Source: Plotosus lineatus (lineage: Eukaryota; Chordata; Actinopteri; Siluriformes; Plotosidae). Taken from it: a DNA stretch of 64,000 nt. Made by a program: the position numbers and the translations under genes. The stretch spans positions 36,040,001 through 36,104,000 of the forward strand of contig CM045733.1 in NCBI GenBank assembly GCA_024760905.1, in the 5' to 3' direction. Under the pieces are notes generated by a model. It had not been told where the DNA came from. It made no database searches and saw only the letters and a program-made list of their open reading frames with translations. Shown here in pieces: positions 61,201 to 64,000 of the stretch. Every line of letters starts with the position of its first letter. Positions within the stretch are counted from its first letter, which is position 1.

Positions 61201-61591
61201 TTTCTGAAAATTCTCTGTACTTATAAGAAATGTAAACTGATCTGTTGTTCCTTTAAGCGAGAAACAGTTGGTTATTCCAGTGGTTTCCTCCTGCACCGTT
61301 TCAACTTCAGTCCTCAGGAGCCTGAGGAGACAGGAACTTCCTGAGACAGGGTACCTGTGGATCCAAACTCCTCGATCTCCTGGGAACCTTTAGAGTCTAG
61401 ACCTACCTTACAAGTGTTTACAAACAGACTACTGGTTGATCATAACACTAGAAGGCTATAAAGCGTACATGTGTAAAACTTTCGGTACTTACTGTGGTGT
61501 ACAGCACATTATCGTTATCTGCTGACTCGGACAACTCGCTCAGATTCCGGTCCCACCGTAAAAACGGTTCAGTGCTGTCTAGTATTTCCAT
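27722..61591 (-). CDS. creb3l2: CREB3L2/BBF2H7 membrane-tethered bZIP transcription factor, complete (12 coding exons)
   Basis: Joined on the - strand from ATG 61591 to TGA 27724-27722, all phases matching: 535 codons (human 520). Exon ends in transcript order: 61591-61493, 39798-39567, 39049-38868, 38140-38059, 37829-37633, 37320-37174, 35246-35188, 34135-34067, 33933-33834, 32290-32167, 28129-27886, 27794-27722. Order of domains: acidic N-terminus ([10 protein letters not shown]), [36 protein letters not shown] (resembling an Fbxw7 phosphodegron), basic region [20 protein letters not shown] (about 303-326), leucine zipper, one membrane segment (about 384-402), the RSLL site-1 protease motif at 434-437, and lumenal NGT and NES glycosylation sites. 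The family is held in the ER, cut in the Golgi, and raises secretory-pathway genes. The zipper, TM and C-terminal text favours CREB3L2 over CREB3L1. Confidence 0.96.
27886..28129 (-). CDS. creb3l2: creb3l2 coding exon 11 (residues 431-512), lumenal domain
   Basis: Acceptor CCACCAG|TGAAGT, donor CACAG|GTAACA, 244 nt. Starts [17 protein letters not shown], which holds the RSLL site-1 protease motif just after the membrane segment, and contains the NGT sequon ([12 protein letters not shown]). Confidence 0.95.
28231..28969. mobile_element. Tigger-like non-autonomous element, copy 1, creb3l2 intron 10
   Basis: TA flanks (28229-28230, 28970-28971); ends CAGTCTGCTCCCTACTTACG and, at the right, GTAGGGGGCCGACTG. 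The interior shares long blocks with 35900-36733, including GGAATTCCGATCCCTCAAG and a GA/GT microsatellite. No transposase. Confidence 0.82.
29257..29350. repeat. (TA)n/(CA)n compound microsatellite
   Basis: TA, CATA and CACA runs immediately before the RTE LINE. Confidence 0.9.
29355..31381 (+). mobile_element. RTE-clade LINE copy 1, rearranged, creb3l2 intron 10
   Basis: The 5' region holds GGGTTGTGTCAGGAAGGGCA and CCAAATCAAACATGCGAATC. An inverted duplication lies at 29690-29806. Endonuclease text [37 protein letters not shown] and [20 protein letters not shown] (29770-30087) is followed, in shifted frames, by the linker [12 protein letters not shown] region and RT fingers [20 protein letters not shown] and [20 protein letters not shown]. 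The RT catalytic core is missing where a MITE piece sits (31113-31298). It resembles proteins often annotated craniofacial development protein 2-like. Inactive. Confidence 0.88.
31113..31298. mobile_element. hAT-like MITE fragment replacing the LINE RT core
   Basis: Shares GTCTTCAGGCAGTTGATT, TCAATCTGTGTGCT, CCTGCAGCCACATGGCCC and the right end GACACCCCTG with the intact MITE at 51080-51304. The left end is missing, and about 500 bp of LINE between 31112 and 31299 is lost compared with LINE copy 2. Confidence 0.78.
31382..31714. other. creb3l2 intron 10, nothing identified
   Basis: No domain, RNA gene or clear repeat is seen in these about 330 bases. Confidence 0.5.
31715..32060 (+). mobile_element. 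Family A SINE, near full length, RTE-type tail, creb3l2 intron 10
   Basis: A box region GGTCGAGTGGTATAGGGC, B box GGGTTCGAGTCCC, tail ending AAAGTTGAAAGGAAGACAGA with (ACAG)n. The hairpin at 31831-31862 is perfectly paired in this copy. It ends 107 bp before exon 10 on the transcript-downstream side. Confidence 0.93.
32167..32290 (-). CDS. creb3l2: creb3l2 coding exon 10 (residues 390-431), membrane segment
   Basis: Acceptor TGTCCTGTAG|GCACTG, donor ACTAAAG|GTATTA, 124 nt. Encodes [20 protein letters not shown], completing the transmembrane helix begun by TCLM in exon 9, then a lumenal juxtamembrane stretch ending MQESYTTK. Confidence 0.95.
32291..33833 (-). other. creb3l2 intron 9
   Basis: Holds an ATT trinucleotide run (32532-32562), short A+T-rich unrecognised sequence, a tandem 30-bp unit (AACCCAAACTACTTTTCTAC at 33206 and 33236) and the CT/CA tract at 33703-33769. 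No gene was found. Confidence 0.6.
33703..33769. repeat. (CT)n(CA)n microsatellite downstream of creb3l2 exon 9 donor
   Basis: On the transcript strand it is a (TG)n(AG)n tract beginning about 65 nt after the exon 9 donor. Confidence 0.95.
33834..33933 (-). CDS. creb3l2: creb3l2 coding exon 9 (residues 356-389)
   Basis: Acceptor TATCACAG|GTCTCT, donor CTCATG|GTGAGA, 100 nt. End of the zipper and membrane approach: [20 protein letters not shown], then [13 protein letters not shown]. Confidence 0.96.
34067..34135 (-). CDS. creb3l2: creb3l2 coding exon 8 (residues 333-356), leucine zipper
   Basis: Acceptor CCATAG|GGTTGA, donor AACAA|GTAAAT, 69 nt, phase 2 on both sides. Encodes [20 protein letters not shown] and TN, giving heptad-spaced zipper positions. 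Confidence 0.95.
34231..34988 (-). mobile_element. Tigger (pogo-type) transposon remnant, creb3l2 intron 7
   Basis: TA flanks 34229-34230 and 34989-34990; inverted ends CAGTCACTATCAGAGTTACG at the left and, reverse-complemented from the right, CAGTCACTATCCAGGTTACG. It carries the N-terminal part of a Tigger transposase on the - strand (the same strand as creb3l2). Confidence 0.88.
34280..34750 (-). pseudogene. Tigger transposase N-terminal fragment (CENP-B-like DNA-binding region)
   Basis: ATG at 34750 begins [20 protein letters not shown] and [20 protein letters not shown] (first helix-turn-helix). After a frameshift near 34590 it continues [35 protein letters not shown] (CENP-B type domain) and [19 protein letters not shown], then breaks off. 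The catalytic DDE region is absent. This is the family from which TIGD and JRK genes derive, but the reading here is broken. Confidence 0.85.
35188..35246 (-). CDS. creb3l2: creb3l2 coding exon 7 (residues 314-333), core of the basic region
   Basis: Acceptor TTTCTCAG|ATTTCT, donor AAAAA|GTATGT, 59 nt. Encodes [19 protein letters not shown], the DNA-contacting basic helix of the CREB3 group. Confidence 0.96.
35522..35771 (+). mobile_element. Family B tRNA-derived SINE, best-preserved copy
   Basis: Head GGCTGCACGGTGGCGTAGTG, B box GGGTTCGATTCCTAG, tail GCGATGGCCTGGAAAGCTGTCC...GGATTAAGCAGTTCAGAAAATGGATGAATGAA in shortened form. Its tail resembles the second tail type of family A. Confidence 0.88.
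35900..36733. mobile_element. Tigger-like non-autonomous element, copy 2, creb3l2 intron 6
   Basis: TA flanks 35898-35899 and 36734-36735; ends CAGTCGGCCCCCAATTTACG and, at the right, AAATTGGGGGCCGACTG, forming a nearly perfect inverted pair. Same family as 28231-28969. Internal (GA)n(GT)n tract at 36310-36450. Confidence 0.9.
36310..36450. repeat. (GA)n(GT)n microsatellite inside the Tigger-like element
   Basis: The same two-part tract, much shorter, is found at the matching position in the copy at 28231-28969, so it is part of the element. Confidence 0.92.
37174..37320 (-). CDS. creb3l2: creb3l2 coding exon 6 (residues 265-313)
   Basis: Acceptor CTGACAG|AAGTTG, donor AACAAG|GTGTGT, 147 nt. 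Encodes [40 protein letters not shown] and KIRRKIKNK, the conserved block in front of and entering the basic region. Confidence 0.97.
37325..37403. repeat. (GA)n-rich tract: pyrimidine tract of creb3l2 exon 6 acceptor
   Basis: On the transcript strand this is about 80 nt of (CT)n/C-T-rich sequence ending at the acceptor of exon 6. Confidence 0.9.
37633..37829 (-). CDS. creb3l2: creb3l2 coding exon 5 (residues 199-264)
   Basis: Acceptor TGTGTAG|CACTTG preceded by (TG)n, donor CCTCAT|GTGAGT, 197 nt. Encodes [20 protein letters not shown] and [10 protein letters not shown]. The TPPSS motif fits the phosphodegron through which Fbxw7 is reported to recognise CREB3L1 and CREB3L2. Confidence 0.95.
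37832..37883. repeat. (CA)n microsatellite forming the exon 5 acceptor region of creb3l2
   Basis: On the transcript strand this is about 50 nt of (TG)n with GC interruptions, separated from the exon only by TAG. Confidence 0.95.
38059..38140 (-). CDS. creb3l2: creb3l2 coding exon 4 (residues 172-199)
   Basis: Acceptor TTGTATGTAG|ATAAAG, donor CTAAAG|GTAAAC, 82 nt. Encodes [20 protein letters not shown] and [18 protein letters not shown] is diagnostic of CREB3L1/L2, and IKLE fits a sumoylation consensus. Confidence 0.95.
38270..38660. repeat. Unclassified repeat-like stretch in creb3l2 intron 3
   Basis: A T-rich start (TTTTTAATTACTTTTTTATT) leads into a G+C-richer block (CACCCATTTTCTCCCATAAT ... 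GCCACCCGGGAGCCTCCCCT). Its look is that of a fish interspersed repeat, but I cannot name a family and no second copy is in the window. Confidence 0.3.
38868..39049 (-). CDS. creb3l2: creb3l2 coding exon 3 (residues 111-171)
   Basis: Acceptor TGTGCAG|GAGAGT, donor ACGCAG|GTCTGT (weak), 182 nt. Encodes [20 protein letters not shown] and [17 protein letters not shown], matching the acidic-activation region and the PSVTLTITAIS-like block of CREB3L2. Confidence 0.92.
39185..39335 (-). mobile_element. Old family B SINE fragment, creb3l2 intron 2
   Basis: Contains GGAGGAAACGCGGCTAAGCA, GGACATGCAAACTCCACAGA and a B-box-like GACATGAACGCAGGACC. On the - strand the head reads GCATTGTTGCGTACTGGTTA. Confidence 0.55.
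39567..39798 (-). CDS. creb3l2: creb3l2 coding exon 2 (residues 34-111)
   Basis: Acceptor CCCTACAG|CATTTC, donor CCTG|GTGAGT, 232 nt. Encodes [20 protein letters not shown] and [20 protein letters not shown], then [18 protein letters not shown]. It aligns with the HFSELLDEFS/QLLNDPFLS text of human CREB3L2. Confidence 0.96.
40090..40833. mobile_element. GGATCCCT-ended MITE with long inverted repeats, creb3l2 intron 1
   Basis: The left arm (about 40091-40173) and right arm (about 40762-40833) are inverted copies sharing GGATCCCT, GTCGAATTCCGCGAAGTAGG (GTGAAG in the left arm) and GACCCCCTGACT. The interior (40390-40558, CATCAAATTAAAAAAATAAG and onward) matches 47260-47415, a second member of the family. 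A SINE tail is nested at 40192-40265. No coding capacity. Confidence 0.8.
40192..40265 (-). mobile_element. SINE tail fragment nested in the MITE
   Basis: RTE-type tail only (TTCCTTTCGGCTTTTTCCCT on +), with ATACGTACATGT duplicated at 40180-40191 and 40266-40277. Confidence 0.88.
40850..40913. repeat. (TA)n microsatellite
   Basis: Pure TA, about 64 bp, next to the MITE right end. Confidence 0.95.
40914..42549. other. creb3l2 intron 1 segment, no gene identified
   Basis: A+T-rich, short ORFs only. A piece at about 41822-41990 (CACTAGGTTCAAACCCTAGC) has a B-box-like motif and may be an old SINE. Confidence 0.45.
42567..42914 (+). mobile_element. Family A SINE, full length, young-looking copy
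   Basis: Complete head (GGGCAGTGGTGGTCTAGTGG), B box GGGTTCGAGTCCC, hairpin, and RTE-type tail to GAAAGGAAGACAG. AGTGGCTGAAGAATATG (42550-42566) and AGTGGCTGAAGAATGTG (42915-42931) are the target duplication. The best reference copy in the window. Confidence 0.97.
43035..43191 (+). mobile_element. Family A SINE, 5'-truncated, 104 bp after the previous duplication
   Basis: Begins in GCCGTCAGCGTGTTTC and ends with the RTE-type tail. ATGAGGAAAACCCAAA and ATGAGGAAAAACCAAA flank it (43019-43034, 43192-43207). Confidence 0.93.
43208..44095. other. creb3l2 intron 1 segment with GT and GA tracts
   Basis: A (GT)n run at 43373-43400 and a GAGA-rich purine stretch at 43875-43998; otherwise unrecognised, no gene. 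Confidence 0.55.
44099..44173. repeat. (CA)n microsatellite
   Basis: About 75 bp of uninterrupted CA. Confidence 0.97.
44515..44680 (-). mobile_element. Old SINE tail fragment, second tail type
   Basis: GCCTAATTAAGGTTACGGGA, GGCAAGGACAGGGTACACC and ATCATCGCAGGGCAT are diverged forms of the TAATTAGGATTAAG tail. Confidence 0.7.
45035..45358 (-). mobile_element. Family A SINE, second tail type, old copy
   Basis: Full-length but diverged antisense copy, ending GGGCCACCACTCCCC. The body block CAGCATTGGTTCTTTTATAT is retained. Confidence 0.85.
45359..47183. other. creb3l2 intron 1 segment, no gene identified
   Basis: Apart from a (CT)n/(CA)n tract at 46207-46272 I see no repeat of known type or coding region. 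Confidence 0.5.
47504..48286 (+). mobile_element. Tigger-like element with short transposase start
   Basis: TA flanks (47502-47503, 48287-48288). Ends CAGTAAAACCTCCGCTGACG and, reverse-complemented from the right, CAGTGATACCTCAGCTCACG. It carries [20 protein letters not shown] and [20 protein letters not shown] (47765-47935), the start of a CENP-B/Tigger-type DNA-binding domain, cut by a stop. Confidence 0.85.
48317..48662 (+). mobile_element. Family A SINE, full length, RTE-type tail
   Basis: Flanked by a perfect 20-bp duplication, ATAAGTAATACATATGATTA, at 48297-48316 and 48663-48682. The identical duplication suggests a recent insertion. Confidence 0.97.
48824..48960 (+). mobile_element. 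tRNA-like SINE head (family E)
   Basis: GGTGGCTTAGTGGTTAAGGC is A-box-like and GGGAGTTTAACCTC is a degraded B box; a possible tail piece GGTTAAGGGCATCTGCCAAA lies at 49722. Confidence 0.55.
49322..49487. mobile_element. Small GGATCCC-ended fragment
   Basis: CAGGGATCCCAGCGAGG at the left and CTGGGATCCCTGTA at the right are inverted; TCGGAATTCCGC near 49444 echoes the arm of the MITE at 40090. Likely a deleted member of that family. Confidence 0.5.
49976..50215 (-). mobile_element. Fossil Tc1-like element (family 3), internally deleted
   Basis: Starts ACAACCCCTGGCAAAAATTATG, a Tc1-type end, then jumps to TGCATTTATTGAAGATGTAATG, AAGTGCCTTTACCTGACATGCAG and TCATTGGAACGGCACTAAAC, which on the - strand is transposase text around the conserved WG.MSG block. 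The rest is missing. Confidence 0.65.
50216..50834. other. creb3l2 intron 1 segment, no gene identified
   Basis: Short ORFs only (for example 50524-50739 -); nothing recognised. Confidence 0.45.
50835..51345 (+). mobile_element. Fossil Tc1-like transposase C-terminus, split by a MITE
   Basis: TGTCCTGTACAGATCCCTGTCC and CAACACCTTTGGGATAAACTGG correspond to the DLNP.E..W block of Tc1 transposases; CAAAATCTAGTAAAAAGACC continues it up to the MITE at 51080, and GATTTTTGGCTATAATAACA resumes after it. Confidence 0.6.
51080..51304. mobile_element. hAT-like MITE, intact
   Basis: Inverted ends CAGGGGTCTCACACTCATTC and, from the right, CAGGGGTCTGAAACTCATTC, each followed by a block like ACAAAGGGCCACTGTGGC. 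Flanks ATCTAGAA (51072-51079) and ATCTCGAA (51305-51312) are an 8-bp duplication with one change. Confidence 0.88.
51346..52669. other. creb3l2 intron 1 segment, no gene identified
   Basis: Poly-A/T run at about 52250-52268 and GAGAGA-rich sequence at 52436-52480; nothing recognised as coding. Confidence 0.5.
52671..52873. mobile_element. hAT-like MITE, second family
   Basis: Ends AGGGGTGGAAATTAACACTA and, at the right, ACTAAATTCCACCCCT. Flanks ACTTATAC and GCTTATAG share six of eight bases. Confidence 0.65.
52874..53924. other. creb3l2 intron 1 segment with one SINE tail fragment
   Basis: A second-type SINE tail lies at about 53212-53302 (CCTGCGATGGCCTATCAAAC ... CCTCCCCACGACCCTAATTT). The remainder is unrecognised. 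Confidence 0.55.
53925..55970 (+). mobile_element. RTE-clade LINE copy 2, 5'-truncated, with intact 3' end
   Basis: Begins in the post-endonuclease linker and runs to the element end (GATTCACTGTGGAAAAGCCG, AAAGGAGAAGAGG). It includes a whole RT region in several frames. Truncation, stops and frameshifts make it inactive. It is the best source here for the 3' end shared with the SINE family. Confidence 0.92.
53935..55910 (+). pseudogene. RTE LINE reverse transcriptase, frameshifted
   Basis: Segments: [20 protein letters not shown] and [20 protein letters not shown] (53982-54350); [80 protein letters not shown] (RT motif A, 54545-55021); after a stop near 55020, [20 protein letters not shown] and [16 protein letters not shown] (FADD catalytic block, 55046-55387); then [20 protein letters not shown] and [13 protein letters not shown] (55544-55906). 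The domain order is that of an RTE ORF2. Confidence 0.92.
55971..56584. other. creb3l2 intron 1 segment, no gene identified
   Basis: A 12-base G run at about 56160-56172 and a short CA run at 56264-56284; nothing else recognised. Confidence 0.5.
56585..56698 (-). mobile_element. Family A SINE tail fragment, RTE-type
   Basis: GTCTTCCTTTCGGCTTTTTC through CGGATGCCCTTCCTGTCACA. TGATATGCACT occurs at 56574-56584 and 56711-56721 as a likely target duplication. Confidence 0.88.
56722..58756. other. creb3l2 intron 1 segment with weak transposon traces
   Basis: ACTACTGGTCAAAAGTTTTA at 57224 resembles a Tc1-type end without a partner. GAACGTAAGTTGAAAGTGAA (57450) and GATGAACGTAAATCGG (58354) look like remnants of a TTACG-rich Tigger-like end. 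A TA/CA tract lies at 58190-58240. No gene. Confidence 0.45.
58757..59010. repeat. Long palindrome (inverted repeat, about 110-bp arms)
   Basis: Left arm about 58757-58866, loop about 33 nt, right arm about 58900-59010. Arms pair through AGTGAGCAAGT / ACTTGCTCACT, AAGATCGGAAGTC, CATACGTCAC and GGTGGAGC blocks with only a handful of mismatches. A TGACGTA motif is present in the left arm, and its complement TACGTCA in the right. It encodes nothing recognisable. Confidence 0.93.
59100..59372 (+). mobile_element. Family C tRNA-derived SINE
   Basis: B-box-like GGTCATTGGTTTGATTTCC, then CTGAAGTGCCCTTAAACAAG, CCTACTGCTCCGAGTGTGTG and TTCACTTTGGATGGGCAAAA, the tail layout of this common fish SINE. 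Confidence 0.75.
59373..60270. other. creb3l2 intron 1 segment, no gene identified
   Basis: Short ORF 59492-59695 on + has no recognised domain; nothing else is seen. Confidence 0.45.
60271..60540 (-). mobile_element. Old family B-like SINE body/tail
   Basis: CAGCTGTCCAGTCCATTGCA, GACAATTAGCCTTTGTGAGA and CCAGAGTACATGAGGAAAAC match the degraded body of such repeats. Confidence 0.5.
60564..60927 (-). mobile_element. Family A SINE, full length, RTE-type tail, diverged
   Basis: TTCATAGCCTTTATT is duplicated perfectly at 60549-60563 and 60928-60942. On the - strand it has head GGGCAGTGGTGGCCTGGTGG, B box GGGTTCAAGTCCC, and a tail lacking part of the AAAAGGGAAAAAGCC block. Confidence 0.93.
61493..61591 (-). 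CDS. creb3l2: creb3l2 coding exon 1 (residues 1-33)
   Basis: ATG at 61591-61589, encoding [20 protein letters not shown] and [13 protein letters not shown], donor ACA|GTAAGT, 99 nt. Human CREB3L2 opens MEVLESGEQGVLQWDRKLSE, so this start is the conserved one. It is too short to appear among long ORFs. Confidence 0.95.
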
Positions 61592-62185
61592 GCCGTGTGT
61601 TTATGAGGATTATCAGAAACAATTGATCTGTGTGGTGAATACAGAGCGAGCCAGTGTCTCCCGGTCAGTATAAACTTCACACTGCCGAGTGTGAAGGAAG
61701 CAAAAGCCTCGCTTTCAGTTTAAAAAAAATTAAATCCAATACTTCAGTGTTGCAAATAATTATCTCCTGACACCGGATTTAACGCCTGGTACTGGCCGTT
61801 AACAAACAGCTCGACTTTCCTTGTTTCCTTTCCTCAGACACACAGGAATTTTTGGGGCGGGGGGAAAACATGGCTGTTCGGACTTCAGAGCAAACGCAAA
61901 CCTTCTCAAATATTTCAACCGAATAGCTTCCACGCCTCTGCAGTAACCATATTACTGTTTCTAAACACAAAATATTTCGCTGATATTTATAACAACGTCA
62001 TCTTTAAAGAACTAAACTCACTAACGCTATAAATTCTCCCTCGTATCACAATAACTAATCCAGTAAAACAAAACAAAAAAAATAAATTGATAAATGCTCG
62101 AATTACGTGCCGCAATCATAAACACAGACAGGAGAGCGAGAGCCAATCAGGAGTTAAAATGGATTTAAAGAATCTCTCGTGCAGC

Positions 62186-62226
62186 CGTCACGTGATTAAT
62201 TCCTTAAAATGTCGCCACCATCTTGC
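62186..62226 (-). promoter_or_regulatory. Candidate creb3l2 core-promoter motifs (YY1-like, E-box)
   Basis: On the - strand CAAGATGGTGGC (62225-62214) fits the YY1 motif often found at or just after transcription starts, and GTCACGTGAT-type E-box TCACGTGA lies at 62188-62195. They are about 600 nt before the ATG, a plausible 5' UTR length. Inference from motifs only. Confidence 0.3.
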
Positions 62227-62283
62227 CTGGGACAAAAGTTTGTTTTGTTCTTAAATCTGTATTAACACCTCATCTAAATAATA

Positions 62284-62286
<3 letters not shown>

Positions 62287-62323
<37 letters not shown>
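62287..62323. repeat. (TA)n microsatellite
   Basis: About 37 bp of TA upstream of creb3l2. Confidence 0.95.
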
Positions 62324-62326
<3 letters not shown>

Positions 62327-62494
62327 ATTATGTTCTTGTATTGCACACACTGTGTGTATGTGCAACTGTTGAATGAAGAAAAGTATGAATGATATGGAGA
62401 ATTATTTACTGTACTTAGAAATCAAATAATTTTCTGTAACATGAAAGCTGAATTTGATATTTATTTATTTTAATCTCACTCATTTGCAAAACCA

Positions 62495-62715
62495 TTTAAT
62501 CCTACTATCGTCCAGGGGAGGCTGAAGCCTATCTTAGCTGACACCGGGAAGAAAACAGGAATACCATAAACAGCTGGCCTGACCACCGCAGGGCCAACAC
62601 CTACACAATCCTCACTAGGAGGAAACCGGAATAGCACTGGGAAAAATGCTAACTCCACACAGAAATACCCTTTTGTGGCCAGTTGGACACACAGACCGCT
62701 ACACCACAAAGCTAA
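62495..62715 (-). mobile_element. Old SINE body fragment upstream of creb3l2
   Basis: CCAGGGGAGGCTGAAGCCTATC, GACCACCGCAGGGCCAACAC and GGAGGAAACCGGAATAGCAC followed by AACTCCACACAGAAATACC, as in degraded family B-like repeats. Confidence 0.5.
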
Positions 62716-63019
62716 CCTTGGGGTTAAGGTTAAACCCTTTCCTAAATTCAGCATTGGAGAAGCCAAACTCAGGATTGTCTTTTTTAAAGCTGAAGGAAGG
62801 ATTTTATTTATTAATAAGCAGGGTGTAACATGGCTGTACATTCACTACTACTAAAACACTCTTTAGATTTTAGAGATGGTCCCAATTAAATTCTAGAGTC
62901 AGAATTTTTTTTTAAAAGATTAGAAGATATGATATTATGTATGGTATTACAGCAAGCCCAGCAGAGGGTGCTTTTTTTTAGCTTGGCAGAAGTCTGCGCT
63001 CTCTGACTACCCAGTTCGT

Positions 63020-63885
63020 ATTAAAATAGTACCGTATTCAATATAATAAGTGCCCTGCTCCAATAAGCACCCCCTCCAATGTTTTTTATCTTACGTCTAA
63101 TAACCGCCCATGTGTACTGGTAGCAAAATCGTAGATCAAGCTTACCAATTTTATTCAATCAATCTCTGTAACCATAAAATGAGGCATTCACTGCCGGTAA
63201 AAGTGAGCTTACATGGTATTTCAAAACCCCCTGCCACTGGGGAATGTAATATATTATAGGTTCTATAATGTTCATCAGTAACAACACATTTGATTGCTCT
63301 ACCGCGCTTTAAAAAACAGGAAAATATTTTGCTGTGTTCTCTTGGTAAATGTCCAACAACCGATGAACCATTAGAAACTGCTACAGCAAAACTATCAGAT
63401 GCTCTGAATGAATGTAGCGATGAGCCAGATATGGACCTATCAGAAAGTAATGAATATTTTTCACCCGATTCTCCTGCTCACTAACTTCATAAATTTAAGA
63501 AAGTTCCTGAACATGTGCGTTTGTTTATGTTCGTGTTGATTGGTTCAACGTGCCATATGAAACCTCAAGTTCACATTCATGTTGATTGGCTGATTTTACT
63601 TCCAGGGAAAATGTTTGAAGGAACAGCACCCACAGGGAAAAGTGAGGGGTCTTTTATTAAAAATGATGCCGCTTTCTGTTTATTTTCAGCTTTCATGTAA
63701 GTAGTTTGGTTTGATAGCACAAAATAAATAACACAAATACCAGTAAACCACTTTTATTGTTCTGTTATTATTCATATTTTCCACCTCGATGGTAATAAGC
63801 ACTTACAGTTACACTCCGCTGGTAACATTTTAATAAGCGCCCACCCACTCCAATTTTTTAAGCACCCTAGGCGCTTATCATGTCG
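63020..63885 (+). mobile_element. Degenerate DNA transposon with AATAAG-rich ends
   Basis: Left AATATAATAAGTGCCCTGCTCC and right TAATAAGCGCCCACCCACTCC/AGCACCCTAGGCGCTTAT blocks look like related subterminal repeats. The ORF at 63290-63484 (FKKQENILLCSLGKCPTTDE, SDEPDMDLSESNEYFSPD) has the acidic look of a Tigger-group transposase C-terminus. Weak call; limits approximate. Confidence 0.35.
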
Positions 63886-64000
63886 AACCTTCTTCTTTTC
63901 CTTTCGGCTGTTCCCTTCAGGGGTCGCCACAGCAAACCATCCACCTCCATCTCACCCTATCATTTGTATCTTCTACTCTTACTCCAACTACCTTCATGTC
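63886..64000 (-). mobile_element. 3' end of a third RTE-clade LINE, running out of the window
   Basis: Reverse complement reads GACATGAAGGTAGTTGGAGT, GATAGGGTGAGATGGAGGTG and CTGTGGCGACCCCTGAAGGG, AACAGCCGAAAGGAAAAGAA, matching the end of LINE copy 2 (55860-55965). Confidence 0.88.

Noticed and set aside
27722..61591. Assignment as CREB3L1
   Set aside because: A few stretches ([25 protein letters not shown]) look like CREB3L1, but exon 1, the pre-basic block, the membrane region and the C-terminus all follow CREB3L2.

Overview
The window is nuclear DNA of a ray-finned (teleost) fish. The evidence is two vertebrate genes with spliced exons and GT/AG junctions, abundant (CA)n/(TA)n microsatellites, Tc1-like and Tigger-like DNA transposons, tRNA-derived SINEs, and Tx1-clade and RTE-clade LINEs of the kinds common in fish. 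I cannot name the species; an otophysan such as a catfish or characin is only a guess.

Two complete protein genes converge. best3 (bestrophin-3, a calcium-activated anion channel) lies on the + strand with nine coding exons, 10435-21986, 578 codons before the stop. creb3l2 (a membrane-tethered bZIP factor of the ER/Golgi secretory-load response, also called BBF2H7) lies on the - strand with twelve coding exons, from the ATG at 61591 to the stop at 27722, 535 codons. Every exon was joined by reading frame and splice phase, and each joined product follows the known family sequence. Intron 1 of creb3l2 is about 21.7 kb. No host gene was found inside it, nor in the first 10 kb or the last 2.4 kb.

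Layout: 1-6890 holds two degenerate Tx1-clade LINE copies set in and joined by (CT)n/(CA)n tracts, with a SINE inserted. 6891-10434 holds microsatellites, an old LINE fragment cut by a SINE, and another SINE. 10435-21986 is best3, whose introns hold SINEs, a hAT-like element nested with a MITE and a Tc1, and a second Tc1 family. 22000-27700 is intergenic, with SINEs and an internally deleted Tc1. 27722-61591 is creb3l2, whose introns hold two RTE LINEs, Tigger-like elements (one with a transposase remnant), a GGATCCCT-ended MITE family, a long palindrome and many SINEs. 61592-64000 is the creb3l2 upstream region, a degenerate DNA transposon and the 3' end of another RTE LINE.

The most notable repeat biology is a tRNA-headed SINE family. 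Its tail joins the 5' end to the 3' end of the RTE LINE present in the same window, it also occurs with a second, unrelated tail, and it carries a hairpin with a compensatory base change between copies. Other points worth attention are microsatellites serving as splice-acceptor tracts in creb3l2, triple-nested transposons, and a near-perfect ~110 bp-arm palindrome in creb3l2 intron 1.
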